NCBI RefSeq assembly: GCF_000313565.1
Contig: NZ_HE578923.1
Span: forward strand, 190,942-254,941
Reading direction: 5' to 3'
Length of the DNA stretch: 64,000 nucleotides
DNA from: Dielma fastidiosa
GTDB taxonomy: Bacteria; Bacillota_I; Bacilli_A; Erysipelotrichales; Erysipelotrichaceae
Below are positions 34,955 to 42,223 of this stretch, in pieces. The number at the start of each line of letters is the position of its first letter. Within the stretch, counting starts at the first letter, position 1. The notes beneath the pieces were generated by a model. It was given only the letters and a program-made list of their open reading frames with translations, searched no databases and was not told where the DNA came from. Position numbers and translations under genes: made by a program.

Positions 34955-35692
34955 ATGGAATATATATTGATAATTATACTTGGTGCCGCGGTTGTATTTG
35001 CGGTTATGAAAGTTAAAAAACAGCGTCAGCAAAAGAGTCGGCAGAAGATGCTGAGTGATGAACTGGCACGCTTGAAACAGATGAATGTTGATTTGGATGT
35101 GGAAGGCTATATCCGTGAGGAAAAGCGGGCGATGGCTTATCCTGAAAATCGCGAAATTCTGACGACCATGCAGATGAATCTGGTAGCTGCTTATATTAAT
35201 AATGCTCAGGCTGAGGAAGCGGTCAGCTGTTTAAAGCAGATGGAACCAAGTGTTTTACCGCTCGATTTTCAGATTCTTTATCATCATAATATGCTGTTTG
35301 CTAAATGGATGCAGGATGAACATGCTTTTGGTGAACAATTAGCGGAAAGCTGGCCGCTGCTTGAAAAGCATGTTGATGAGGCGCAGTGGAAACCGATTCT
35401 TAAAATTATCCAGGTACTGAATGATCTGTATACAAAGAATTACGATGCTGCTCAGCAGCATATTCGTCAGCTGAGCGCACCGAACAGCAATCATGCGGCT
35501 TCACTGCAGGATATGCTCTGGGTTGAAATTAATATTCAGACCGGGCAAAAGGGAAAGGCTTTGGCATTGCTTGATAAAATGTCTCAGCGTCAGAATTTCC
35601 CAGTCATCACAGCATGGATCAAACAGAAGCGAATAGAATTAAAGAATAAGGGTGTTAAAGGTGAAGAAACTAAGAGCGAGGTGAGTGAATGA
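34955..35692 (+). CDS. Membrane-anchored TPR-like protein
   Basis: 245 residues. One N-terminal membrane helix (about 3-18), then a basic coiled stretch (KVKKQRQQKSRQK) and an alpha-helical, TPR-like cytosolic part with repeated helix pairs (NLVAAYINNAQAEEAVSCLKQME, QTGQKGKALALLDKM). No specific family was recognised. Its stop overlaps the hflX start, so the two are coupled. It is probably a scaffold or partner protein; its function is unknown. Confidence 0.7.
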   Translation: MEYILIIILGAAVVFAVMKVKKQRQQKSRQKMLSDELARLKQMNVDLDVEGYIREEKRAMAYPENREILTTMQMNLVAAYINNAQAEEAVSCLKQMEPSVLPLDFQILYHHNMLFAKWMQDEHAFGEQLAESWPLLEKHVDEAQWKPILKIIQVLNDLYTKNYDAAQQHIRQLSAPNSNHAASLQDMLWVEINIQTGQKGKALALLDKMSQRQNFPVITAWIKQKRIELKNKGVKGEETKSEVSE

Positions 35693-36939
35693 ATAAGTAT
35701 TGTATAATCGCTGGTCTGCAATTTGAAAATCAGACTGATTTTAAGGAAAGCTTTGAAGAGACATGTTCGCTTGCAGAAGCCTGCGGTTATGAGGTGATTG
35801 AGACAATGGTTCAGCCAAGGCGAAGCGCTCATCCGTCTACCTTATTTGGCAGCGGCAAGCTGGCTGAACTGCAGACACTGATTCATGAAACAAAGATTGA
35901 TACATTAATTATCAGCTGTGATATTACGCCGTCACAGATGCGTACATTAAAGGATTTATTCAAAATCCGCATTTTAGACCGCACGGATTTGATTTTGGAG
36001 ATCTTCGCGTCAAGAGCGCGGACAAAGGAGGCTCGGCTGCAGGTAGAACTGGCAACCTTGAAGCATCAGCTGCCTTATTTGATTCGCACGGTGCAGGAGT
36101 TCTCACGACAGGGCGGTGTCGGCGGTGCCCGCAATAAAGGTGAGGGTGAGAAGCAGCTTGAGCTTGACCGCCGTAAGCTGGAAACACGGATTCAGGCATG
36201 CAGGCGTGAGCTGGACAGCGTTGTTAATAATCGTGATACGATGCGCCGGCGCCGTAAGAAAGCTGGTGTGCCGATGGCGGCTTTGGCTGGTTATACCAAT
36301 GCTGGCAAATCAACGTTAATGAACGCGCTGCTTGAGCTTTGTGAATCAGATCAAGACAAGCAGGTATTTGTGAAGGATATGGTCTTCGCAACCTTAGATA
36401 CGACAGTGCGTTCGCTGAATTGGCAGCATCATGAGTTTTTACTCTCTGATACCGTAGGCTTTGTAAGCAATCTGCCTCATGAATTAATCAAGGCGTTCCA
36501 GTCAACGCTTGAAGAAGTTGTGGAAGCGGATGTAATCCTGCATGTAATCGATGAGTCAAGTCCTCAGCGTGAGGCACAAAAGCAGGTAACGGACAGTACC
36601 CTTGAAAAATTAAAAGCTGGTGATAAGCCTATTATTTATGTTCATAATAAATGCGATCTCTGTGAGTTTAAAGCAAATTATGATAATCATATCTATATTA
36701 GTGCTGCTAAGGCGCAGGGACTGAATGAATTAATGGATAAGATCAATGAAATTTGTTATGCAGATCATCGTCAGCTAACCGTGCGGATTCCTTATGACAA
36801 TCAGGAAATGATTCGCCTGATACAGAATAAGCTAACGATATTATCTTGTAAGCAGATGGAAGATGGTTTTCATTATGTGATTGAAACAGTACCGGGTTTT
36901 GTGGAATTGTTGAAGCCCTATTTAATTGAAGGCAGCTAA
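35689..36939 (+). CDS. hflX: GTPase HflX
   Basis: 416 residues. The N-terminal nucleotide-binding domain (LAEACGYEVIETM, HPSTLFGSGK) and Gly-rich linker GGVGGARNKGEGEKQLELDRR are typical of HflX. The G domain has GYTNAGKST (G1), DTVGFVSNLPHELIKAF (G3) and HNKCDL (G4). HflX binds the 50S ribosomal subunit and can split stalled ribosomes. It begins 4 nt before the end of the TPR-like gene (ATGA overlap). Confidence 0.95.
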   Translation: MNKYCIIAGLQFENQTDFKESFEETCSLAEACGYEVIETMVQPRRSAHPSTLFGSGKLAELQTLIHETKIDTLIISCDITPSQMRTLKDLFKIRILDRTDLILEIFASRARTKEARLQVELATLKHQLPYLIRTVQEFSRQGGVGGARNKGEGEKQLELDRRKLETRIQACRRELDSVVNNRDTMRRRRKKAGVPMAALAGYTNAGKSTLMNALLELCESDQDKQVFVKDMVFATLDTTVRSLNWQHHEFLLSDTVGFVSNLPHELIKAFQSTLEEVVEADVILHVIDESSPQREAQKQVTDSTLEKLKAGDKPIIYVHNKCDLCEFKANYDNHIYISAAKAQGLNELMDKINEICYADHRQLTVRIPYDNQEMIRLIQNKLTILSCKQMEDGFHYVIETVPGFVELLKPYLIEGS

Positions 36940-36952
36940 GCTGTCTTTTTCT
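36929..36952 (+). terminator. Terminator of hflX
   Basis: Stem AAGGCAGC/GCTGTCTT with TAA loop (the stop codon), then TTTCTT. Confidence 0.8.
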
Positions 36953-36995
36953 TATTTATGAGCTAAATGTCTACAAAATGCGTCCTGCGGCACTT

Positions 36996-37059
36996 TGGTA
37001 TAGTGGTATAGGTGTGGTATAGGTTGGTTTAGACCATGTATTTTTAATGGTTTATACCA
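36996..37059 (+). promoter_or_regulatory. Upstream operator array for the PTS operon
   Basis: Three TGGTATAG half-sites (36996, 37004, 37015) lead to TGGTTTAGACCA (37025-37036) and TGGTTTATACCA (37048-37059). Full sites fit TGGTnTAnACCA, the type bound by GntR/HutC regulators such as NagR. The array lies in a 345-bp gene-free stretch before the PTS genes. Confidence 0.75.
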
Positions 37060-37189
37060 TAAAAAAGATTATATATAAGGAATAAGAAGATATATGATGT
37101 TAAAAAAGTCTATAAAAAGTTAATAAATTGCTTATTTTATAGTGATTTAAAAGAAAAATAGAAAAAATGAAGTTTTTTAATGAAACCCC

Positions 37190-37217
37190 TTGCATTTTAA
37201 AAATACTGTGTTATTAT
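37190..37217 (+). promoter_or_regulatory. Promoter of the PTS-mupG operon
   Basis: TTGCAT (37190-37195), 16-nt spacer, TATTAT (37212-37217). Transcription should start near 37224, just upstream of two operators. Confidence 0.6.
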
Positions 37218-37232
37218 AAGAGTGTCAACAGG

Positions 37233-37267
37233 TGGTATATACCAAGTAAAACTAATGGGCTATACCA
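37233..37267 (+). promoter_or_regulatory. Two downstream operators for the PTS operon
   Basis: TGGTATATACCA (37233-37244, perfect palindrome) and TGGGCTATACCA (37256-37267) lie between the start of transcription and the AAGGAGG of the IIB gene. A repressor there could act as a roadblock. Confidence 0.75.
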
Positions 37268-37284
37268 AGAAAGGAGGATACAGC

Positions 37285-37590
37285 ATGGTAAATATACTTC
37301 TGGTATGTTCGGCTGGCATGTCAACCAGCGCACTGGTTAAGAAAATGGATGAGGCCGCTCAAGCCAAAGGAGTTGAAGCCAAGATTTGGGCGGTGGGAGA
37401 TGCCCAGTCTAAAGAAGATGCCGCCAAGGCTGATATCGTATTGCTTGGCCCGCAAGTTCGTTATCTTGAGAAGAAAATGAATGAGCGTGTCAATCATGAA
37501 AAACCGGTAATGGTTATCGATATGGCTGCTTATGGAATGATGAATGGAGCTAAAGTGCTCGATGATGCACTTGCATTATTAAACAAATAA
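37285..37590 (+). CDS. PTS IIB component, lactose/cellobiose family
   Basis: 101 residues from the ATG at 37285, preceded by AAAGGAGG. The phospho-acceptor is Cys8 in LLVCSAGMSTSALVKKM, and the C-terminal IDMAAYGMMNGAKVLDDAL fits the family. It transfers phosphate to sugar bound by the IIC protein encoded next, at the inner face of the membrane. First gene of IIB-IIC-IIA-orf-orf-DUF3284-mupG. A longer reading frame starting at 37222 runs through the operators and is not credible. Confidence 0.93.
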   Translation: MVNILLVCSAGMSTSALVKKMDEAAQAKGVEAKIWAVGDAQSKEDAAKADIVLLGPQVRYLEKKMNERVNHEKPVMVIDMAAYGMMNGAKVLDDALALLNK

Positions 37591-37612
37591 AAAATAAAAG
37601 GGAGAAAGAACT

Positions 37613-38917
37613 ATGTTTACATCTTGGATGGAAGAAAAGTTTGTTCCTGTAGCTGCGAAAATTGGCTCACAGAAACACCTCGTCGCTATACGTGACGCAT
37701 TTATTAGTATCATGCCGATTACAATGGCTGGTTCAATCGCTGTTTTGCTGAATGCAATCGTCAGAGATCTGCCTGCCAAATTTGAATTAAACGGCATTAC
37801 AGAAGCTTTCCAATGGCTGATTGGTATTAACGGCAATGTTTGGTGGGGAACGCTTGCTACATTGTCAATGGTATTCGCATTCGCTATCGGTTATCAATTA
37901 TCAAAGGCTTATGATACAAACCCATTAGCCGGTGGTCTGATTTCATTTGCATCATTTATTATCGCTACTCCTCAGTCAACCGTTGTGGCTTTGGAAGACG
38001 GTACGACAATCGGCGCTTGGGGTAACTTAGCTGTTGGTTATCTGGATGCGAAAGGTCTGTTTACCGCATTGATCGTTGGTTTCATCGCTACGATTATCTA
38101 CGCTAAGATGATGAAGAAAAACATCACTATTAAGCTGCCTGAACAAGTTCCGCCAGCTGTCAGCAAGGCATTTGCTGCAATCATCCCAGGTGTTACGGCA
38201 ATGTACGCTATCGGTTTGATTACATGGGCATTAGATAAATTTGCTGGAACTTCATTATATGCATTAATTCTTGAATATGTTCAAATGCCATTCCTGTCAA
38301 TGTCTCAGGGTCTTGGTTCAGTTATTATCATTACCGCTTGTGTTTCTATCTTCTGGTTCTTCGGTCTGCATGGCTCAAACGTGCTGGCACCGGTATTAGA
38401 TGGTATCTACAAGACAGCATTAGCTGAAAACACAAACATTTACAATGCTACACAGTCTATTTCTGAATTAAAATATATCTGGACTAGAGGTTCATTTGAC
38501 GCTTATGCATGGATGGGCGGCGCTGGCTGTACAATTGCTTTAATTATCGCAATCTTCATTTTCTCTAAACGTGAAGAAACAAGAGCGGTTGCTAAATTAA
38601 GTGCTCCGATGGGTCTGTTTAATATCAACGAACCGGTTGTCTTCGGTCTGCCGATCGTTTTAAATCCAGTTTATCTGATTCCTTGGGTATTAGTACCAAC
38701 GGTATTGGTTATCATTGCCTATGTTGCAACATCAATCGGCTTAGTGCCACCGGTATTCTTAGAAGTACCTTGGGTTATGCCGCCGGTATTATATGCTTGG
38801 TTCGCTACTGGCTTCAGCTTCTCAGCGGCTCTGCTCGCATTATTCAATCTGGCTGTCGGTATTGCTATCTGGTCTGTCTTTGTAATCATTGCTAACCGGG
38901 TTGAAATTAAAGAATAA
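37613..38917 (+). CDS. PTS IIC permease, cellobiose/diacetylchitobiose family
   Basis: 434 residues, about ten membrane segments. The conserved stretches RDAFISIMPITMAGS, FWFFGLHGSNVLAPVLDGIY and LFNINEPVVFGLPIVLNPVYLIPW are those of the Lac/cellobiose IIC family. It imports and phosphorylates a disaccharide or amino sugar. MupG downstream suggests a muropeptide-derived sugar such as a MurNAc-containing disaccharide, but the transported sugar is not proven. Regular codon use points to high expression when induced. Confidence 0.94.
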   Translation: MFTSWMEEKFVPVAAKIGSQKHLVAIRDAFISIMPITMAGSIAVLLNAIVRDLPAKFELNGITEAFQWLIGINGNVWWGTLATLSMVFAFAIGYQLSKAYDTNPLAGGLISFASFIIATPQSTVVALEDGTTIGAWGNLAVGYLDAKGLFTALIVGFIATIIYAKMMKKNITIKLPEQVPPAVSKAFAAIIPGVTAMYAIGLITWALDKFAGTSLYALILEYVQMPFLSMSQGLGSVIIITACVSIFWFFGLHGSNVLAPVLDGIYKTALAENTNIYNATQSISELKYIWTRGSFDAYAWMGGAGCTIALIIAIFIFSKREETRAVAKLSAPMGLFNINEPVVFGLPIVLNPVYLIPWVLVPTVLVIIAYVATSIGLVPPVFLEVPWVMPPVLYAWFATGFSFSAALLALFNLAVGIAIWSVFVIIANRVEIKE

Positions 38918-38922
38918 TAATT

Positions 38923-38957
38923 AAGCAGCGGGGAAGGATTCCTTCCCCCATGCTTTT
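38923..38957 (+). terminator. Intercistronic hairpin between IIC and IIA
   Basis: Strong stem GGGGAAGG/CCTTCCCC with a 3-nt loop, extended by AAGCA/TGCTT across a small internal loop and ending in TT. It could be a partial terminator or an mRNA-protecting hairpin. Confidence 0.5.
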
Positions 38958-38970
38958 GGAGGAAAAGGTC

Positions 38971-39279
38971 ATGGAAGGTTTGGAATTAATTTGTTTTCAG
39001 ATTATCTCTAATGTCGGCGGTGCCCGCAGCTGCTTCATCAACGCTATTCAGGAAGCTAAAGAAGGCCGTTTTGATGAAGCTGAAAAGATGATGGATGAAG
39101 GCGATCAGTTATTTCTTGAGGGACATCACGCGCATGCTAAACTGATTCAGCAGGAAGCCGGCGGCGAAAAAATTGATTTTGCTTTGCTGCTGCTGCATGC
39201 TGAGGATCAGCTGATGAGCGCTGAGGGTTTTAAAATCTTGGCTGCTGAATTTATCGACGTATATAAACGTTTGAAATAG
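38971..39279 (+). CDS. PTS IIA component, lactose/cellobiose family
   Basis: 102 residues from the ATG at 38971, which follows GGAGG with suitable spacing. Three-helix IIA-Lac fold: SNVGGARSCFINAIQEAKEGRFDEAEKMM, EGHHAHAKLIQQEA and the active His76 in LLLHAEDQLMSAE. It accepts phosphate from HPr and passes it to the IIB protein. The hairpin upstream may set its dosage relative to IIC. Confidence 0.93.
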   Translation: MEGLELICFQIISNVGGARSCFINAIQEAKEGRFDEAEKMMDEGDQLFLEGHHAHAKLIQQEAGGEKIDFALLLLHAEDQLMSAEGFKILAAEFIDVYKRLK

Positions 39280-39294
39280 AGAGGGGTGAATAAG

Positions 39295-39516
39295 ATGATT
39301 TGTGTTTCATGCCCAATTAAACAAGATTTTATTATTGAACAGCTGGAAAAATATGAGGGTGAGGACTGTCAGTTTAAATTTGTAGAAAAAAAGGGGATTA
39401 AAATGAAGTTTTCTGTTAATATAGAAGATAAGGAAAAGGCGATTGCTGCTGCGAAACGCATTATTAAGGCAACGGAAATCGGTTCTGTTTTATATTTTCA
39501 AGTAACAGAGGAATAG
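39295..39516 (+). CDS. Small protein of the PTS operon, unknown
   Basis: 73 residues from the ATG at 39295, with GAGGGG 8 nt upstream. It starts MICVSCPIKQDFIIEQLEKYEG and continues with a beta strand and a helix (DKEKAIAAAKRIIKATEIGSVLYF). A short alpha/beta fold with two N-terminal cysteines is suggested. No family was recognised. Its location between IIA and DUF3284 genes suggests a PTS accessory role. Confidence 0.7.
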   Translation: MICVSCPIKQDFIIEQLEKYEGEDCQFKFVEKKGIKMKFSVNIEDKEKAIAAAKRIIKATEIGSVLYFQVTEE

Positions 39517-39525
39517 GGTGATACA

Positions 39526-39675
39526 ATGAAGAACTGGACAATCTTTTTATTAAGTCTTGGCTTTTTGCTGATTGCGTTATCACCAACTGTAGAATTTTCT
39601 GCTTCACTTATGACAAGCGGAATAGTTCTGGTAGTTGGTTCAGCTTATATGCTTTATAGGAAAAGAGGGAAGTAA
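39526..39675 (+). CDS. Small membrane protein, 49 aa
   Basis: ATG at 39526 with AGGGTGA upstream. It reads MKNWTIFLLSLGFLLIALSP, a short loop, then a second helix and the basic tail YRKRGK. Two membrane segments are predicted. It lies 9 nt after the previous stop and 1 nt before the DUF3284 start, in perfect operon packing, which makes it a credible gene despite its size. Confidence 0.7.
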   Translation: MKNWTIFLLSLGFLLIALSPTVEFSASLMTSGIVLVVGSAYMLYRKRGK

Positions 39676-39676
39676 G

Positions 39677-40108
39677 ATGGAAGTCAAACGAATCGTACAT
39701 GGAGATATTAAAGCCTATTTCAAGGTTTTGACAGACTCTTTGCTAAGTGATTATAATGCTGCCATGCAGGCAGAGTATACCAGCGATGTATTGAAGAGCG
39801 GTCTTACTTATCAGAAAAAGCTGCGCAACAGTTTTGGCAATGAGGGAACGGTGAGTGTCAGTATTGACCGGTTTGAAGAGAATCATTATGCCGCCAGCTT
39901 TAAAAGTGCCCAGGGAATCAATCAATTATCTTATGATTTAGAGCCTTTAGATAATCAGCAATTTGAGGTGACGTATAAGGAAGATTTTTTCTCAGAATCA
40001 AAGAGTAAAAGTCTGAATTATTCAATCATGTCAAAATTATATAAACGTTCCAGTAAAAAGAAAATGAATCTCATGCTGGATGCGATTGAAAAAATGATAC
40101 AAGAATGA
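39677..40108 (+). CDS. DUF3284 domain protein
   Basis: 143 residues from the ATG at 39677 (GAGGGAAGTAAG upstream). The sequence (KAYFKVLTDSLLSDYNAAM, GLTYQKKL, SSKKKMNLMLDAIEKM) fits DUF3284, a small family found almost only beside Lac/cellobiose-type PTS genes. Its function is unknown. A full terminator hairpin starts inside its last codons. Confidence 0.8.
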   Translation: MEVKRIVHGDIKAYFKVLTDSLLSDYNAAMQAEYTSDVLKSGLTYQKKLRNSFGNEGTVSVSIDRFEENHYAASFKSAQGINQLSYDLEPLDNQQFEVTYKEDFFSESKSKSLNYSIMSKLYKRSSKKKMNLMLDAIEKMIQE

Positions 40109-40130
40109 GAATGGGAGCATTCTCATTTTT
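40104..40130 (+). terminator. Internal terminator between DUF3284 and mupG
   Basis: Perfect 10-bp stem AATGAGAATG/CATTCTCATT with GGAG loop and TTT tail. The DUF3284 stop codon lies in the left arm. It probably lowers mupG expression relative to the PTS genes. Confidence 0.75.
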
Positions 40131-40146
40131 ACTAGGAGGAACAACT

Positions 40147-41241
40147 ATGGCAAGATTAGGAATTTCAGTTTATCCTGAACATTCATCAATGGAAGAAATC
40201 CAAGAGTATATCAGGTTGGCAGCCCGCTACGGCTTTAAACGCATTTTCAGCTGTCTGCTTAGTGTGGGGGAACGCAGCCGTGAAGAGATTATTGAAGAAT
40301 ATTCAAAAATGATCGCTGCTGCTCATGAACATGGTATGGAAGTTATTTTAGATGTAGCGCCGTTTGTCTTTGAACGCTTGGGTATTACTTATAAAGATTT
40401 ATCGTTTTTCACAGCATTAAATGTAGATGGTATCCGTCTTGATGAGGGCTTTGATGGTTTAAAGGAAAGCTTGATGAGCTATAATAAAGAGCGGTTGAAG
40501 ATAGAAATCAATGCCAGCTTTGGTAATGGTTATATTGCTAATATTATGAGTCATTATCCGAATAAGGATGGTTTAATTACATGTCACAATTTTTATCCGC
40601 AGAAGTATACCGGACTATCGCTGAAACATTTCAATCACTGCAATGAAGATATTAAAAAGCAGGGATTGAAAATTGCGGCTTTTGTTTCTTCACAGAAGCG
40701 TGATACGTTTGGCCCTTGGCCGGTAAATGAAGGCTTATGTACATTGGAAATGCATCGTGAGCTGCCGATTGATGTGCAGGTACGGCATCTGTTTGCGACG
40801 CGTCAGGTGGATGATGTAATCATTGCCAACGCTTTTGCCAGTGAAGAGGAGCTGCGTATTTGTTCAATGATTGATCCAGCCCTGCTGACCTTCAGTATCG
40901 ACTTTGAAAAGGAATTAAATCCGACCGAATATAAGGTTATTTATGAACATGAGCATTTTGTCCGCGGTGATATGAGTGAATATATGGCACGTTCTACAAT
41001 GCCAAGAGTTACTTATGCGGCGGAAAGTGTGCCAGCGGCTAATACCCGTGATTTAAAACGCGGTGATGTAATTGTCATTAATGATAACTATTCACGGTAT
41101 AAAGGTGAACTGCAGATTATCTTAAAAGATATGCCAAATGACGGACGCCGCAATGTGGTGGGCAGAATTCCTGATAATGAGTCAATGCTGCTGGATTATA
41201 TTCAGCCATGGATTCCTTTCGCATTCATGAAAAAAGATTAG
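40147..41241 (+). CDS. mupG: MupG-like 6-phospho-N-acetylmuramidase (DUF871)
   Basis: 364 residues from the ATG at 40147 with TAGGAGG upstream. N-terminal TIM barrel (MARLGISVYPEHSSMEEIQEYIRLAARYGFKRIFSCLLS, LDVAPFVFERLG, GIRLDEGFDG) and a C-terminal small beta domain. MupG of Staphylococcus cleaves cytosolic MurNAc-6-phosphate-GlcNAc after PTS import. This agrees with the Lac-type PTS upstream, although no murQ etherase lies in the window. Assignment rests on family resemblance and context. Confidence 0.85.
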   Translation: MARLGISVYPEHSSMEEIQEYIRLAARYGFKRIFSCLLSVGERSREEIIEEYSKMIAAAHEHGMEVILDVAPFVFERLGITYKDLSFFTALNVDGIRLDEGFDGLKESLMSYNKERLKIEINASFGNGYIANIMSHYPNKDGLITCHNFYPQKYTGLSLKHFNHCNEDIKKQGLKIAAFVSSQKRDTFGPWPVNEGLCTLEMHRELPIDVQVRHLFATRQVDDVIIANAFASEEELRICSMIDPALLTFSIDFEKELNPTEYKVIYEHEHFVRGDMSEYMARSTMPRVTYAAESVPAANTRDLKRGDVIVINDNYSRYKGELQIILKDMPNDGRRNVVGRIPDNESMLLDYIQPWIPFAFMKKD

Positions 41242-41245
41242 AGTC

Positions 41246-41274
41246 TTGTTTTTTTGTGGACTATACCATATAAT
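41246..41274 (+). promoter_or_regulatory. gntR promoter with operator in the spacer
   Basis: TTGTTT (41246-41251), 17-nt spacer, TATAAT (41269-41274). TGGACTATACCA (41257-41268) fills the spacer up to the -10, which implies autorepression. Confidence 0.75.
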
Positions 41275-41303
41275 TATGGGAGAAAGCAAAAGGAGTGATA
41301 CTT

Positions 41304-41975
41304 GTGGCAGCACCCATTTATCTGCAGATAAAAGATCAGATGATTGAAGAGATACAGCAGCTTAGCGCCAATGCGCCAATTCTCAGTGAACGCGATCTTG
41401 CAGTTAAATATAACGCGAGCCGCATGACCGTACGCAAGGCTGTAAATGAATTGGTTGATGAGGGTTATTTGTACCGGGATTCCAATAAAGGCACCTTTGT
41501 AGCGGATGAAAGACTGCATAAGCGCAATACTTCAGTAGACCCTTTTGCGGAAGAGCGGCCGATCAAGTATAAGATTCTATATTTTGATATCAAGGCGACC
41601 TCTTCCAAAGATGTCCAGGATCGTTTATTTATCTCATCAGAGGAATCGGTGTTAAGAATTGTTCGGGTGGCAATGTTTGAGGAACGTCCTCAATCGATTG
41701 AGGAAATCTATTTTCCACGTTTAAGCATTCCTGATGAGGATCTGGGTAATTTTAAAAAGCTGCTTGATTTTAATTCATACATTGCGCATGGCAGCCTGTC
41801 ACAGACGTTTGTGCCGATCATTGTACCGCCGCAGTACGCGCATCTTCTTAAGCTTAAAATTAATACGCCGATTATTCTTGTGGAGAACGTGATTACCAGC
41901 AAGAACGGCAAGCCCTTATTATATATGAAGGTATTCAATAACCCTAATGAAAAGGTTATTGAAATGACATTATAA
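41304..41975 (+). CDS. GntR/HutC-family regulator of the PTS-mupG operon
   Basis: 223 residues from the GTG at 41304, which has AAAGGAG 8 nt upstream; the GTG at 41295 is inside that ribosome site. Winged helix (PIYLQIKDQMIEEI, LAVKYNASRMTVRKAVNELVDEGYLYRDSNKGTFVA) and a C-terminal UTRA effector domain (LRIVRVAMFEERPQSIEEIYFP). HutC-type proteins bind phosphorylated sugars. It is the obvious binder of the five TGGnnTAnACCA sites around this operon, including one in its own promoter. Confidence 0.9.
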   Translation: MAAPIYLQIKDQMIEEIQQLSANAPILSERDLAVKYNASRMTVRKAVNELVDEGYLYRDSNKGTFVADERLHKRNTSVDPFAEERPIKYKILYFDIKATSSKDVQDRLFISSEESVLRIVRVAMFEERPQSIEEIYFPRLSIPDEDLGNFKKLLDFNSYIAHGSLSQTFVPIIVPPQYAHLLKLKINTPIILVENVITSKNGKPLLYMKVFNNPNEKVIEMTL

Positions 41976-41986
41976 CGATAACTTAA

Positions 41987-42012
41987 GACAGTCAGACATC
42001 TGGCTGTTTTTT
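41987..42012 (+). terminator. Terminator of gntR
   Basis: Stem CAGTCAG/CTGGCTG (one wobble) with short loop and TTTTTTC tail. Confidence 0.85.
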
Positions 42013-42032
42013 CATTCAAGGCTGCCTTTGTG

Positions 42033-42041
42033 TGGTATAAT
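42033..42041 (+). promoter_or_regulatory. Extended -10 promoter of mgtE
   Basis: TGGTATAAT: extended TGn plus TATAAT, with no clear -35. It starts a leader of roughly 60 nt before the upstream ORF and 135 nt before mgtE. Confidence 0.6.
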
Positions 42042-42109
42042 TAAATAGGATTTAAAGTTGTGTCAGAAATGATTTGATGACAATTTATTCTCTGAAAGGT
42101 GGTGGTTTT

Positions 42110-42223
42110 ATGAGTCCGGATAGTCAAAACGATGGTTATGAGCGAGTCAGGAACATGATTCCACGATTGGAAGGAGAAGATTATGGAAGAAATCAAAAAA
42201 TTATTAGAAGCAAAGCAGTTTAA
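42110..42223 (+). CDS. Upstream ORF overlapping mgtE, 37 aa
   Basis: ATG with strong AAAGGTGGTGG upstream. The peptide begins MSPDSQNDGYERVRNMIPRL, contains the acidic EGED, and ends beyond the mgtE start in another frame (41-nt overlap). The mgtE ribosome site AAGGAG lies within this ORF, so translation of one affects the other. It could be a leader peptide that senses Mg2+ through translation, as mgtL does in enterobacteria. Confidence 0.55.
   Translation: MSPDSQNDGYERVRNMIPRLEGEDYGRNQKIIRSKAV

Noticed and set aside
37026-37042. 17-nt identity between the PTS upstream region and nifJ (28362-28378)
   Set aside because: The shared bases contain the operator core GGTTTAGACCA and the rest is short. 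It is more likely chance overlap of an operator with coding sequence than a further nifJ copy.
42042-42182. M-box riboswitch for mgtE
   Set aside because: The leader is only about 135 nt and none of the conserved M-box segments is recognisable.
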